From NCBI GenBank assembly GCA_021014945.1, contig MU266441.1:1-64000 (forward strand): DNA of 64,000 bases, read 5' to 3'. Each line of letters begins with the position of its first letter. Position 1 is the stretch's first letter. The notes under the pieces were generated by a model. The model worked only from the letters and a program-made list of their open reading frames with translations, searched no databases and had not been told where the DNA came from. This document shows positions 46,273-57,811 of the stretch, one piece after another. A program made the position numbers and the translations under genes. This DNA is from Leucogyrophana mollusca (lineage: Eukaryota; Basidiomycota; Agaricomycetes; Boletales).

Positions 46273-48608
46273 ATGTCTTCAACGCAACAGAGCACGGCAG
46301 CGACGGGGACAGATGAGCACGAGCTCGACAGATCCGCCCGGAATGGCGTATCAGAGCTTGAAATGCCAACTGCAAATCAAACAGAGGGCCGAAACCTAGA
46401 CATCGAGCACGTAGTCGTTAAAGAAGACCCTCGTAAATGGGGACGAGCCAGAAAGGTATGTAACTTTGCGCTAAAATACTCATACTCGCTAGAATTTTAA
46501 AATGTGATGTTCACTTTTTCTATTCAGAATGTCACGTTATGGATTGTGTCGGGATCCGCCATGGTTTCTGGGCTAGCTACCAATATACAGAACCGTACGT
46601 CCTTCATGAGATTTTGTGTTCCCGGTTTCTGAAGAGTGCGCCGCTTTTACCAGCTGCCAACGCGCAGATAGAACAAGACCTACATGCCTCTAGCGGGCAG
46701 ATAAGCTGGACACTAGCCGCCTTCATCATCATACAAGGAAATTTCCCTCTCATCTGGAGCGCCGTCAGCGAGATCAAAGGTCGAAAGGTTCGTCAAATTT
46801 TTGATGTACCTGGGTGCTTTCTTAGGATATGATTATCTGCACCACGACTATAGCTGGTATATGTAATAGCTGCAATATTATTCCTGATAGGTTCGACAGT
46901 GGTGGCTACAGCACAAAGCATCCAACTCGCTATTGGCATGCGAGCCCTTCAAGCCGTAGGGTAAGTGTGATACCTCAACGTCCGCTTGCATTAGACGAAA
47001 GGTAAAATATATAGGTCGAGCGCTGCGATGTCAATCTCCGCTGCTACTCTAGCAGACATGTACGACTCGCACGAGCGAGGTACGAAAATGGGCATTTTTT
47101 ACGCGGCACCGCTATTAGGTCTGTCCGTTTCTATTATGTAAAATGGTACATATGTCATGCTAACGGGTTGGTTGGGCCCGCTCGACTGCGTTCTTACTAG
47201 GTCCTGCAGTTGGGCCTTTGCTCGGTATTATTGATCTACAAACCCTAAGACACGGTCAGGCTGACACTGGACCATCGCTACTTTTTGTTCTTAGGGGGTG
47301 GATTAGCTCAAGCCTTCAATTGGCGAGCGGATTTCTACCTGCTGGTGATCTTGGACGCCATCATTTTGATGGCATTTCTATTCCTATTCAAGGACACGTT
47401 CCGGCGCGAACGTAGCTTGACATATCAAATTGCTCTCCGACGCCGCCTGAAAGAACAAGAGCTTAGCCGACTGAAAGGCGCGAGCGATACTACAATGGCC
47501 GCGTGTTCCGCTGAAAAGCATGAAGCGGTGGAAAGGGGCGAAAGCAAAGCAAGCCACACCAATTCTCGCGATATCGAGGCTAATGTAGAGGTGTCGCTGC
47601 CTGCGCAAGGGCTGCCCGAAGTGAAGCTCTCTCTTACAGATGTAAATCCACTACCTCCCCTCCTCAAGATTCTGCAGCGAAAGAATAACGTGGCCGTTCT
47701 CTGCTCGAGTGGTGAGTTTGGGTGACAAGCAGTGGTGCTTAGTCTGACCAAATCTGGGATGCACAAGCTCTCATATTCGGGTTCAGTTATACTATCGTGT
47801 ATACCTGCGCCCGGACACTCGCCAACTCATACCATTATGATGCTCTTCAAACAGGTCTTGTCCTCCTTTCTTTCGGGATCGGTGCGTCTGTTCCTCTTGG
47901 TGTCAGGGAACGCAGCTTACGGCATCCAAGGGAATATTATGGGCAGTATCTTTGGAGGTCGCTGGTCTGATCGAGAACTCGCACGGCTTAAAGACAGGAA
48001 TGGCGGAAAATGGAACCCAGAGGTAAATTCTATCATACTCGGCAGAGCTGGACACCGAGACTGCTTTAGATGCGACTCGAGAGCACAAAGCTAGCTATGT
48101 TGTGGCTGCCCCCTTCCGTTCTTGGATACGCTTGGGTCTGTCAAAAACACGTCCACATTGCGGCTGTTTGCGTTATGCTTTTCCTATCAGGGTTTTTTGC
48201 CATGTGAGTACCTTTTCTCCAGTCGTAGCCACTCTTCTAGCCGAGCTGACCGAACGCTTAGATGGATGTACACCAGTACACTCGCCTACATCGTAGACGC
48301 AAACACTGGTCGTTCCTCCACGGCCGTCGCGAGTAACAGTTCTTTCCGGGGGACGGTGGGCTTTGTCGCTGCGGAGATAGCTGTCCCTCTCCAGGTAGGA
48401 GCGATAGTCAATTACTCCGTTCCGTCCTCTCACAACAATACCACGCTGTCTTTCCTGCGTCACCCAGGATGCCATTGGGGATGGGGGGCTATATACGCTC
48501 TGGGCCGGCTTGTTGATAATCATGGAGTTACTGATATTGCTCGCACTGTACAAGGGGGAGGCATGGAGACGAGACCTCGAAGAACAGGAGAACGCTAAAG
48601 CTGAATAA
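46273..48608 (+). CDS. DHA1-family MFS drug-type transporter 1
   Basis: The start is MSSTQQSTAATGTDEHELD, with a hydrophilic N-terminus ending VVVKEDPRKWGRARK. Membrane segments follow in the usual 12-helix order: TLWIVSGSAMVSGLATNIQ, SWTLAAFIIIQGNFPLIWS with motif-A-like SAVSEIKGRK, LVYVIAAILFLIGSTVVATA, AAMSISAATLADMYDSHERG and FYAAPLLGPAVGPLLGGGLA. The conserved loop LFKDTFRRERSLTYQ leads into a long charged central loop, then VNPLPPLLKILQRKNNVAVL and helices 7-12, ending LWAGLLIIMELLILLALYKG. Introns of about 55-90 bases separate roughly ten exons, and all can be joined in frame. Relatives (Qdr/Dtr/Aqr type) are proton antiporters exporting drugs, weak acids or polyamines at the plasma membrane. 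It is the first of three tandem copies and most similar to the second. Confidence 0.88.
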
Positions 48609-49648
48609 TATCCGTACTTCGGGCCTTGAGGGTGCTCTGGTATTTGGGTCAACCTGCCATGTCTGACTTCTCCGCCGTTCCGAAGCCACGCTTTTACTAC
48701 ACTTAGAGTCACGGAATTCATTGACGGTATGTCACCCTGGTCCAATACTCTGGTCACACTCTCGGGACTTTGAGCTACCCTATCGCAAAATTAATAAAGC
48801 CGGTCGACGGAGGCGCTTTCCGCTTACTTACCTTGCCGTATACTGTGCAGTAGTAACGTTGGTTCATCTCCTGGACTGCGACTCAGGGACAAGTTTCCTG
48901 ACACACTACCGCGGGTTTTTGCCGAATCAAAAGTATCAAAAGATCTCCGCGTCCAAATAATTTACCTGAGGTTTCCTGCCGAAACCCTAACGGCCCACCT
49001 GCGGGCGTGCTGCCTCGAGTTATCGTTGCACTGACTTTTAATTTGAATCGCAAACTCGGGCGCAATTGTTCGATCATATTAGTCATCCGGAGGCGTGCTA
49101 AAATTGAAGCTACGAACTTGAAGTATGAACTTTGATCAAGCCAAGTTGAAGCACGATGTTCATATAACTTTCGTACTGGCCTGTTGCCCGGCTCACTGCC
49201 ACTTTGTGGTCGGACGACTTGGATTCGCTCATCGCACGAAAACCGGTGACCGGAAGGCCATCGAAATGGAAGACAGATAGTATGTAAAACTTACACACTT
49301 TGCCCCCTCCTGGCATTATTTTGCTGCCAAATTGGCGTCGACTGCCGCTGTGACATGTACAGGCTGCGTTACTCGCCGCTCGAAACAAACCGAGATCACA
49401 CTTTGGACCCTGCCCGCAGGTTGCATGACTGCTAGTTAGCTGTCTTACTACCTGCTGAATCGAAGACATGGACTCAGCGTGGAGTCCGCTAAGGGCGAAT
49501 TTTGCTCTGCCGAGTTTACAAGGCAAATCTGCTTGCAGGTATCGGTGGACTCTGGGCAAACACTGGTATAAGAAACCTATGTGTATTACCATCCGATGTA
49601 TACTTCATCCCACCAAGCTAACATCCACTTCCGCTACCTCTTGTAACG
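48609..49648. other. intergenic between MFS copies 1 and 2
   Basis: No gene recognised in this 1 kb. It does not show obvious similarity to the upstream region of MFS copy 1, apart from the immediate start region. Confidence 0.4.
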
Positions 49649-52020
49649 ATGGCTGCGACACAACAGGAGACTTCGGTAACTGATACTGTTAATTCCACGA
49701 AGTCATGTAGCACCGACTCGGACGTTGTGAATCCCGCACTCGGCAAGCCATCTTTGACGGTGCAGTCAGCTGAGGAACCCATCAAGCTGGACATCGAGCA
49801 TGTCCCTGTAGAAGATGATCCTCGTCAATGGGGACGAGTTAGAAAGGTACTATTTCATACATTATTGTAAAATTGTTATAATATTAATTCAACCTTTATT
49901 TCGACGCAGAACACCACATTGTGGCTCATATCGGGGGCGGCCATGATATCTGGATTGGCTGCCAACATTCAAAATCGTATGCGACTATATACATTTCTCG
50001 TTATGTTGTAGTTTCTCGTGACTGAGCTTTTTCTTTACAGCGGCGAATGCAGAAATCCAACGCGACCTGCATGCTACGAGTGGAGAGATAAGCTGGACCC
50101 TGGCTGCCTTCATCGTCATACAGGGAAATTTCCCCTTGATCTGGAGCGCTGTTAGCGAAATTCAAGGCCGAAAGGTTCGTGGATGTTGCCGCGCGCCTGC
50201 AGCCTTTTTACAATTTACGGTTTTCGCCTACGGGATCCTTATAGCCGGTATATTTGATAGCCACGATATTGCTGGCCGCAGGTTCAACACTTGTAGCTAC
50301 GGCGCAGTCTATAAAACTTGCGATAGGCATGCGGGCTCTGCAAGCCGCAGGGTGAGCGCACCACGGCACACTCGTGGGCTTGCATCCCTGATGAGAATGA
50401 AATCCGATCGTAAAAGGTCGAGCGCCGCGATGTCTATCTCTGCCGCTACATTAGCAGATATGTACGACTCACATGAGCGAGGTTCAAAGATGGGCATTTT
50501 CTACGCAGCACCACTATTAGGTCACCCCGTCCTTTGTGTGGCAAAGGAAATGGTTTAACTCATCTCTTTTCAACTCTAGGTCCGGCTCTAGGCCCTCTTA
50601 TTGGTAAGTTTTTCCGTGTTGTTGACTGAGATGCCATGCTTACGCAAAGCTTGGGCGGCACGCTGCCTTTTGGTTTTGGTAGGGGGTGTTCTCGCTCAAA
50701 GCTTTAACTGGCGCGCGAATTTCTACTTCTTGGTAATCTGCAGCACCATCATTTTGATGGCTTTCTTGTTCTTGTTCAAAGATACCTTCCGCCGTGAGCG
50801 TAGCCTGACCTATCAGGGCGCTCTGCGGAGGCGTATGAGAGAACTCGAGATGGATCGACAGAAGAGCTCGAGCGAAACTACGATCGCGGCACTTGGGAAA
50901 GAAACCCCCGAACAGAAGGGAGAAGGGAACGGCCAGGTTACTCTCCCCGAAGTGAAAGATATCGAAGCTGATGGGAGGGCACATATACCTGCGCCAGCTA
51001 TCGCCGAAACGAAGCTATCATTCACCGACGTTAATCCCTTCCCACCTCTTCTTCAGATCCTCCGGCGAAAAAATAATGTGGCCATCCTTGCTTCCAGCGG
51101 TCAGTGCTGTCATCTTCCTCAGCGGTCTATCTAAATAACTTCACCTTTTTCCCATTCGCATATATAAGCTTTGATCTTTGGTTTCAGTTATAGTATATCT
51201 TATACTTGCGCGCAAACTCTTGCAAAGTCGTACGATTACGACGCACTTAAAACAGGTCTTGTTCTGCTTTCCTTCGGGATTGGTGCGTATTGAATCTCGT
51301 TTCCATCACGCTTTCGTGTTTATATCATTCCAGGGAGCATGACCGGCAGCGTTTTTGGAGGTCGCTGGTCCGACCGAGAACTCGCGCGACTCAAGGCGGA
51401 GAGTGATGGAAAATGGAACCCGGAGGTATATTTCCTCTTCGGAACAAACACGCAGCTGCTGAAAACCCGCTTTAGATGCGAATTGCAAGCACAAAGCTAG
51501 CTATGCTATGGCTGCCCCCTTCCGTTCTGGGATACGCTTGGGTGTGCGAAAAACACGTTCACGTCGCGGCCATTTGTATTATGCTGTTCCTCTCCGGGTT
51601 CTTCTCTGTGTCAGTGAATTCGCTCTTGACTTCCTCTGTGAGTTCTGACATTGAGCACTGTGTACAAAGATGGATGTACACGAGTGCGCTTGCGTATATT
51701 GTGGATGCGAACACGGGACGTTCCTGCTCAGCCGTGGCAACCAATAGCTCGTTTCGAGGAACCTTGGCATTCATCGCTGCTGAGGTCGCAATCCCTCTTC
51801 AGGTTGGCGCAATATCATTAGGCTCAGTTTACTCCCATCATGGTGGTGACCTCTGACACGCTGTTTCCAGGATGCCATCGGAGATGGCGGGCTATACACC
51901 CTCTGGGCGGGCTTATTGGTAATCATGGAATTGCTCATATTGCTCGTGTTACGCAAAGGGGAGAAGTGGCGACAAGAGAGCGAAGAGCAGGAGAACCGCC
52001 GGAGTGCGGCCATCCAATAA
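49649..52020 (+). CDS. DHA1-family MFS drug-type transporter 2
   Basis: It starts MAATQQETSVTDTVNSTKSC and shares IKLDIEHVPVEDDPRQWGR with its neighbours. It has the same helix order and exon structure as copy 1: TLWLISGAAMISGLAANIQ, SWTLAAFIVIQGNFPLIWS, VYLIATILLAAGSTLVATA, AAMSISAATLADMYDSHERG, GPALGPLIGGVLAQSFNWR and FKDTFRRERSLTYQGALRRR. The central loop carries KETPEQKGEGNG, then VNPFPPLLQILRRKNNVAIL, FGGRWSDRELARLKAESDG and the end EKWRQESEEQENRRSAAIQ. All introns can be removed in frame, so the gene looks functional. Close similarity to copy 1, including intron positions, shows tandem duplication. The substrate is unknown. Confidence 0.88.
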
Positions 52021-52797
52021 GGCGGCCGACCTTAGGTTGTGTTGCGAGGTTGTCGGGCGGTAGATTCGGCCGGGCTATGGGTGGAATTGCATATATTCAT
52101 TGGTCTTATTATTGCTCGCTGTTGTTATATCGTTCGGGCTATGTGGAATGTTATCTACTATAGTTATGTAGGCGCTGGGTGTACTGGTAGTAGTAGCTTA
52201 TGTAAAACCCCGCGCCATATGCAGAATAACCTCAACTCTCGACCCAGCCTCAAGGTGTCCATCTTTGGTCCATCTACCAGAACGCCAATATGTCCGCTGT
52301 TACCCAAGCGACAGAGAGCGACAGACACTCTCGCATACCGTGTTTCAAGAAGCTTGCCTCTCTGATTGTACAAATAGTCGATTCGACGGACCCGGCTCTC
52401 CGTGTTCTAAATCCAGCATCTCCGAGTGTTCCCACTCACCTCATATTGGATGAGAGCAGAGTGTCCTTTCGTTTCGGAGCAACAAAATAGTCCCCACGAT
52501 GAAAGGGCTCTCACAAAGCGATCCGGCTCGGCATGATGTGTCAGAAATCCACATTAATATGCAAGCCCAAGATATCACAAGGTTGCTCGTGTCGGCCGTA
52601 TCATCCGACTCGTCTAGCGACCCTTCGACACTCTGCCCAGACTGGATCACGATCCCGGCAACGGAAAGCATCCAACGGAATGTTCACGGTGCTGTTTCTG
52701 GCACACGGTTTGTCATGGAGCTATTCATATATAAGAAGGCCTGACTGCCGACTTCCCCTCACCTATCGGCCTGCTAGACGACTTATCACGACATGTA
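52021..52797. other. intergenic between MFS copies 2 and 3
   Basis: No gene recognised; short frames here have no family features. Confidence 0.4.
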
Positions 52798-54911
52798 ATG
52801 GCAATGGCGAATAGCCAGAGTACGAATTTGGCTCCTACCAGTGCGGAAGCCACCAATGACGCCAACGATCACTTGCAGAAACAACCGCAAGCTTTCGATT
52901 CACTCGAGGAGAAGATTAAGTTAGATATCGAGCACGCCGTCGTTGAAAACGACCCGCGAATATGGTCGATGACGAGGAAGGCACGCTCCTTTATCATGCT
53001 CTGTCCCGCAAGCTCTTGACGGATCCCTTCAGAACCTCGTACTGTGCATTATATCTGGAGCATCCATGATTGCGGGTTTATCGGCCAATATCCAGAACCG
53101 TAGGCCTCCACATCTACTAGACTGGTCAGAAATGGCCGACTAACCTCACAAACTGCCAGCGGCCAACGCGCAGATTGAACAAGAGCTCCATGCTTCAAGC
53201 GGGGATATCAGCCTTAGCTTATCGTTATTTATCCTCGTCCAGGGGAATTTCCCTGTGATATGGAGTGCAGTCAGCGAGATCAAAGGTCGGAAGGTAAGTG
53301 TAGGTCCTCAGCGTCTTATTTGGCTTGAATAACTTGTTGGGACAGCTGGTGTACCTTCTGTCAGTGGCTCTTTTCACCCTTGGCTCCGTCATTGTGGCGA
53401 TATCCAAAACCATAGGATTGGTTATCGGCATGCGCATCGTACAGGCAGCAGGGTAATTATCCGCCGCTTCTGTTCCCACTTTCCCCCTTGACTAGTCGCG
53501 TTATACTAGATCTAGCGCCGTCATCGCCATCGGAGCGGCTACTCTTGCCGACATCTACGAGCCCCACCAGCGCGGTACCATGATGGGAGTCTACTATTCT
53601 GCACCACTATTAGGACCGTCCATCGGCCCACTTTTGGGCGGCGGGCTGACACAAGGATTGGACTGGCGCGCTGTCTTCTGGTTCTTGGTCATCTGGGGCG
53701 CAATCATCTTCCTGGCGTTCTTGATCCTGTTCAAAGACACTTTCCGCCGCGAACGTAGCCTTACGTACCAGAATGTGCTCAAGCGTCGAATCAGGGAGCA
53801 GTCATTGGCGAAATCGAAGGCGAACAGCCAGGATACGGTGATTCACCCGTCCGCTGAAGAGCCCAAGGGGACGAAGAATGAGCGCGCACCTGAAGTTCAG
53901 GACCTGGAAGCACAGGCTACGATCCCTGTACCTAGTGCCTCCGCGATCAAAGAAGTCACGCTTTCCCTCGCCGATGTTAATCCTTTCCCGCCTTACCTGA
54001 AAATCATTGCAAGAAAGAATAATTTTGCCATCCTTGTCCCGTCTGGTCAGTTTCTCGGACTTTGAAAGACGGCTCCTGTACGCCTTGGGCCTTTGCCTGG
54101 TGCTAATTGTTTTGATGTGCAGGTCTACTCTTCGCTTTTAGCTTCAGTATCGCTTACACATGTGCGCGGACTCTTGCTGACTCATATCAATACGATGCCT
54201 TGAAAACTGGGCTCGTACTTCTGGCATATGGAATAGGCATGTAAAGTTTGACTGGTATCACTCCCTGGGCTGAGCTTCCTTTGCGTTCGTTTGAAGGCAG
54301 TGTTGCGGGAAGCATACTTGGTGGTCGGTGGTCTGACAGGACATTGGCGAGGCTCAAAGCTAAGCACGGCGGGAAAAGCTATCCGGAGGTGCGCACCGTA
54401 TCGACCCTCACTAAGAGTCGCTGGCTCACAGTCACTCCAAACAGATGCGACTTGAGAGTACAAAGGTGGCCATGTGGTGGCTCCCTCCCTCAGTCATTGG
54501 ATATGCTTGGGTATGCCAAGAACGAGTTCATGTCGCGGCAATGTGTGTAATGCTCTTCCTCGCTGGCTTCTTTTCCATGTCAGTCCTGTTTGGCTCTCTT
54601 TGGGTTTCCGCACTAAACACCTCGTGTTCAGCTGGATATACACCAGCACCCTGGCGTACATCGTAGATGCCAACGTTGGTCGCTCATCGACAGCTGTGGC
54701 GACCAACAGCTCTTTCCGTGGCGCATCAGCATTCGTAGCGGCTGAAGTGGCTGTTCCTCTCCAAGACGCAATTGGCGATGGCGGACTTTATACGCTATGG
54801 GCGGGCTTGTTGATCATCGCACAGCTGCTGATTCTGCTTGTGCTCTATAAGGGGGCGAAATGGCGGGAAGAGAGCGAGGCAAGAGAGAAGCTGAAATCGG
54901 AAAGTCAATAG
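52798..54911 (+). CDS. DHA1-family MFS drug-type transporter 3
   Basis: It starts MAMANSQSTNLAPTSAEATN; a second ATG two codons on is equally possible. It shares IKLDIEHAVVENDPRIW and the family blocks NIQNPANAQIEQELHASSG, LSLFILVQGNFPVIWSAVSE with IKGRK, LVYLLSVALFTLGSVIVAIS, AVIAIGAATLADIYEPHQRG, GPSIGPLLGGGLTQGLDWR, FKDTFRRERSLTYQNVLKRR and ILGGRWSDRTLARLKAKHGG. The ending is ESEAREKLKSESQ. It is more divergent from copies 1 and 2 than those are from each other, and its second helix pair (LSLSLFILVQG) matches the wider DHA1 family better, so it may be the ancestral copy. Exons around the stretch TMMGVYYSAPLLGP are fused here, whereas copies 1 and 2 have an intron at that point. Confidence 0.88.
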
Positions 54912-55158
54912 ATCATAAATGACATTGCTTGCTTCCATAGATGACATGAATAGATAATAGGCGACACGACGATGTGCAGCTAAATTCACTTAGCACAAGG
55001 CTTGCAACAATTCCCCGCCATCCTACGGAATAGAGCGCTGGTCTGGTGTTTGCAATATGCCAGCGACGACCTTCCTCCGTCATGCAAGGGCCTTACAAGG
55101 CCAGGTACGCGACAATACACGCATGTTTAATAATATAATCCTCATCGTGTACCATCGA

Positions 55159-56541
55159 TCATCCCTTAATCATCGTCGCCCCGTTGTTTCTACGAGACTG
55201 GCCCGGCGCTTTAGTCGCCATGATTGTGTCATAGCCAAGAGACAATGCACGAAGATTGGGACATCGGTTTACGAGCGCTATGATCCCCTTGAACGAGATT
55301 TGGGAAGGCTCGCGAACGGGGCATGGCGTGCTGACGAGCACCAGCTGCTCCATCGAGGGCCATGCTTCTCCTATCTCTGTCACTGCAGCATCGTCAAGCT
55401 CCATTACGCCGAGATTTTCGAGGGTGAGGCTGCGCAGCCGGCGGAATGAGAGGAGAGGAGCTATGTTAGAAAGGGTGAGGGAATGGTAGGTGAGACCTGG
55501 GGGTTTGGTAAGACAGATCGAGAGGGAGTATAGACATGACGGATGCGAAGGAGAGGAATGTAATATCTCCAGCAGATCATGCAGCGAGAATGGGGATATG
55601 TGATGGCGTATGGTCACAGCTACTTGCTCGAAATCGGGCGACGATATGGTGCCGATAATGGAGGTGCATGCGTCTGCTGTGTCGCTGTGGATCGTGATGC
55701 GTTTGAGCGAGGGAAATGTAGGGCGCTCCTGGCGTTCCGGTGAGAAAGTAAATGTGGTATCGTTATGGCCTGCTAGGTTCAGCGTCACATCTTCAAGTCT
55801 ACGCACGCTAGCAAGGCAGTTTACTGCGTCTGGTGCTAAGCAAATTGCTCCGTCGGCGCAGAAGGTGCGGAGATGAGGGACATGACGAAGGGACCGAGTC
55901 AATGTCGCAGGGTGGGTACTGCTGAGAACCAGGACCTCACAGTCGGGACAATGGCGTAGGACTGAGTCCAGGAATATATCGGCGTCGTCTACAAGAGGGA
56001 GCTCGAGCGAGAGTCGTCTGATACGTGGAGTGAGAAGCGTGCAAAGAAAGGGGAAGAAACAGTCGCTCCTTTCAAATCGCGCAATAAGTGACGAGTCAAG
56101 GACGGAGAGATTTGGGATAAGCGAAGGTGCTGGACAGGCGGTCAGCAAGACGAGGAGCGTCGACCAATGCGGGTGATGGTCGGGAAAAGTTTTGCGTTCC
56201 AAGTGCTCAATGCGTTTGATCTTTGGGGAGTAAACCAGTAATCGTTCTAAATCCGAGGGACGCAAGTCCCTCTGGAAATGCTTTGAGGAGTCAGTAAGAT
56301 TAGGCAGGAGATGGCGGGATATCCTCACTATCCAATAATCGTCTTTGACGTACCATGCGTCCTGTGGCACGGTGCGCATGATAAGGTCTCCAAGAGAACT
56401 TTGCGAACTCCAGAGCAGATCCAGCGCTGGCTCGAGGAATGCGCGACATGTCAGCGCAAAAGATAGGAGCGAAGCAGAAGTTCCCTCGACATTGTCGAGT
56501 ATGTTCATGATGACATCGTAATTGAGGGAGCAGGTATCCAT
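55159..56541 (-). CDS. F-box / leucine-rich-repeat-like protein
   Basis: This is an intronless frame of 460 residues from the ATG at 56,541. The N-terminus, NYDVIMNILDNVEGTSASLL and FALTCRAFLEPALDLLWSS, is an F-box-like element, which in the family binds Skp1. The rest shows repeated Leu-rich strand-helix units (RIRRLSLELPLVDDADIFLD, VLVLSSTHPATLTRSLRHVP, LRTFCADGAICLAP, LRSLTLENLGVMELDDAAV, WPSMEQLVLVSTPC, CPNLRALSLGYDTIMATKAP), as in substrate-recognising LRR domains. F-box proteins of this kind act as substrate receptors of SCF ubiquitin ligases. They are greatly expanded in mushrooms and mostly uncharacterised. Confidence 0.82.
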   Translation of the reverse strand: MDTCSLNYDVIMNILDNVEGTSASLLSFALTCRAFLEPALDLLWSSQSSLGDLIMRTVPQDAWYVKDDYWIVRISRHLLPNLTDSSKHFQRDLRPSDLERLLVYSPKIKRIEHLERKTFPDHHPHWSTLLVLLTACPAPSLIPNLSVLDSSLIARFERSDCFFPFLCTLLTPRIRRLSLELPLVDDADIFLDSVLRHCPDCEVLVLSSTHPATLTRSLRHVPHLRTFCADGAICLAPDAVNCLASVRRLEDVTLNLAGHNDTTFTFSPERQERPTFPSLKRITIHSDTADACTSIIGTISSPDFEQVAVTIRHHISPFSLHDLLEILHSSPSHPSCLYSLSICLTKPPGLTYHSLTLSNIAPLLSFRRLRSLTLENLGVMELDDAAVTEIGEAWPSMEQLVLVSTPCPVREPSQISFKGIIALVNRCPNLRALSLGYDTIMATKAPGQSRRNNGATMIKG

Positions 56542-56742
56542 GGTGGGGATGCGCCAGTAAGGGATGAGACCAGTGAGTTTCCGTGGTGAAGATCAGCCAT
56601 TGCTTTTAATAACCCAGGCCATAGCCTCTCTAGCGACATTGAGAGCGAATTGACGCAGGATCGCGATGGAACCCTGTGTGGTCGTTACGACCATGGGTGC
56701 TGGGATCACTGGGAGGTACTGAAAATAGCTCAAGGTTCGACT

Positions 56743-57192
56743 TTAGGCGTTTATCTTGTCACTATTTCGATCCAACTGGCGGCGATAAACCTGGGGGGAG
56801 TTAGGATGTTCCGAGTCTGAGGCTACCTTGACATCGAAAGTGCGGGGGTACGTTACCGTGTAAGGCGTCTCCGTTGGCCAACGTTCTGCTAATACACAAT
56901 AGTAAAAGTGCATCTGAGGGTACCGCGCGCCAATGACGGACGACGTCAGGATGAGCTTTTTGTCGGACTGTGGCAGCATCCACAACGACTCGAATTCCGT
57001 GCCCAGAAGAGACAACTTCGATAACGAGCGTGGACTGTCTCATGGTTTCAGTTTCATTGGTACCTGTGGGTGCATCAAAATATGTGCGCTTCAATTGCGT
57101 GCATGTGAACGATCGCGTGGTTGATTGCAAACCTGAGATGAGACGATGCAATTTATAACGACTCGGATCCACGCATTCCACCAACTCGACAT
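56743..57192 (-). CDS. small uncharacterised protein
   Basis: Two open frames join cleanly if a roughly 50-base GT-AG intron (GTTGTC to CCACAG, about 56,974-57,025) is removed. The result is MRQSTLVIE/SDKKLILTSS followed by VIGARYPQMHFYYCVLAERW, PTETPYTVTYPRTFDVKVAS, and the end YRRQLDRNSDKINA at 56,743. The upstream part includes TYFDAPTGTNETETM. The true start is unclear: the long upstream frame lacks an ATG. The best model begins at the ATG at 57,192 (MSSWWNAWIRVV) with another intron, while the internal ATG of MRQST is an alternative. No domain was recognised; the composition suggests a soluble beta-rich protein. Confidence 0.45.
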
Positions 57193-57699
57193 CTTCACAG
57201 AGCGTCAATCATAATTGAATATTTTTCCCCCGCCCTTTTGGTTCAGAATCCGAACATAGACTAACCCCCGCAAGTATATCCCGCTATCCTCATCGTCAAC
57301 TCCAGCGCCGCCAGCGATACAACACTATACAAGCATTTGCTGTCGATTTGTGGCATCTTACCTCAATACACAGCTGATGCAGAGCCATGAAGATGGCCCG
57401 ACGCTATAGCGACTCATACAAGTTCATGGTGACATCAGGTGTTAGGATAGCTTTGATGGGCAGACCTGGGCAGACATGACTTGGTATGCTTACGCTCATA
57501 CTGTCTATTCTGAATATCCAGATTTATTGAACAGATATGCATATTTATTCATGAATACCTGTTCGTTAGCGTCGGCGACGATCGTCCCGTTGTGCGCCAG
57601 CCACCGATGACATCAACGGCTGGCTCGATGACGCACCCGCGTTGAGCCCTGCCAGCCGCCGACGCCTGTGATTGGTCCCCCGTTGCCCTCCCCAGAGCG
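57193..57699. other. intergenic upstream of the repeat-protein gene
   Basis: No gene recognised. An ATTGG (inverted CCAAT) lies at about 57,671, shortly before the TATA box of the following gene. Confidence 0.4.
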
Positions 57700-57707
57700 T
57701 ATAAATA
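57700..57707 (+). promoter_or_regulatory. TATA box of the repeat-protein gene
   Basis: TATAAATA lies 105-112 bases before the ATG at 57,812. An inverted CCAAT sits about 30 bases upstream, and a long pyrimidine-rich stretch (57,710-57,775) sits downstream. This is the layout of a strong fungal promoter, suggesting high expression. Confidence 0.65.
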
Positions 57708-57811
57708 CCCTTCCGTCTCTCTTTCCATTCCCCGTGCTTCTTCTTTCATCTCCCCCATCTTACTATCATACAACTCCAGACACTCTTTAATTCCACATCT
57801 ATACTAGCATC

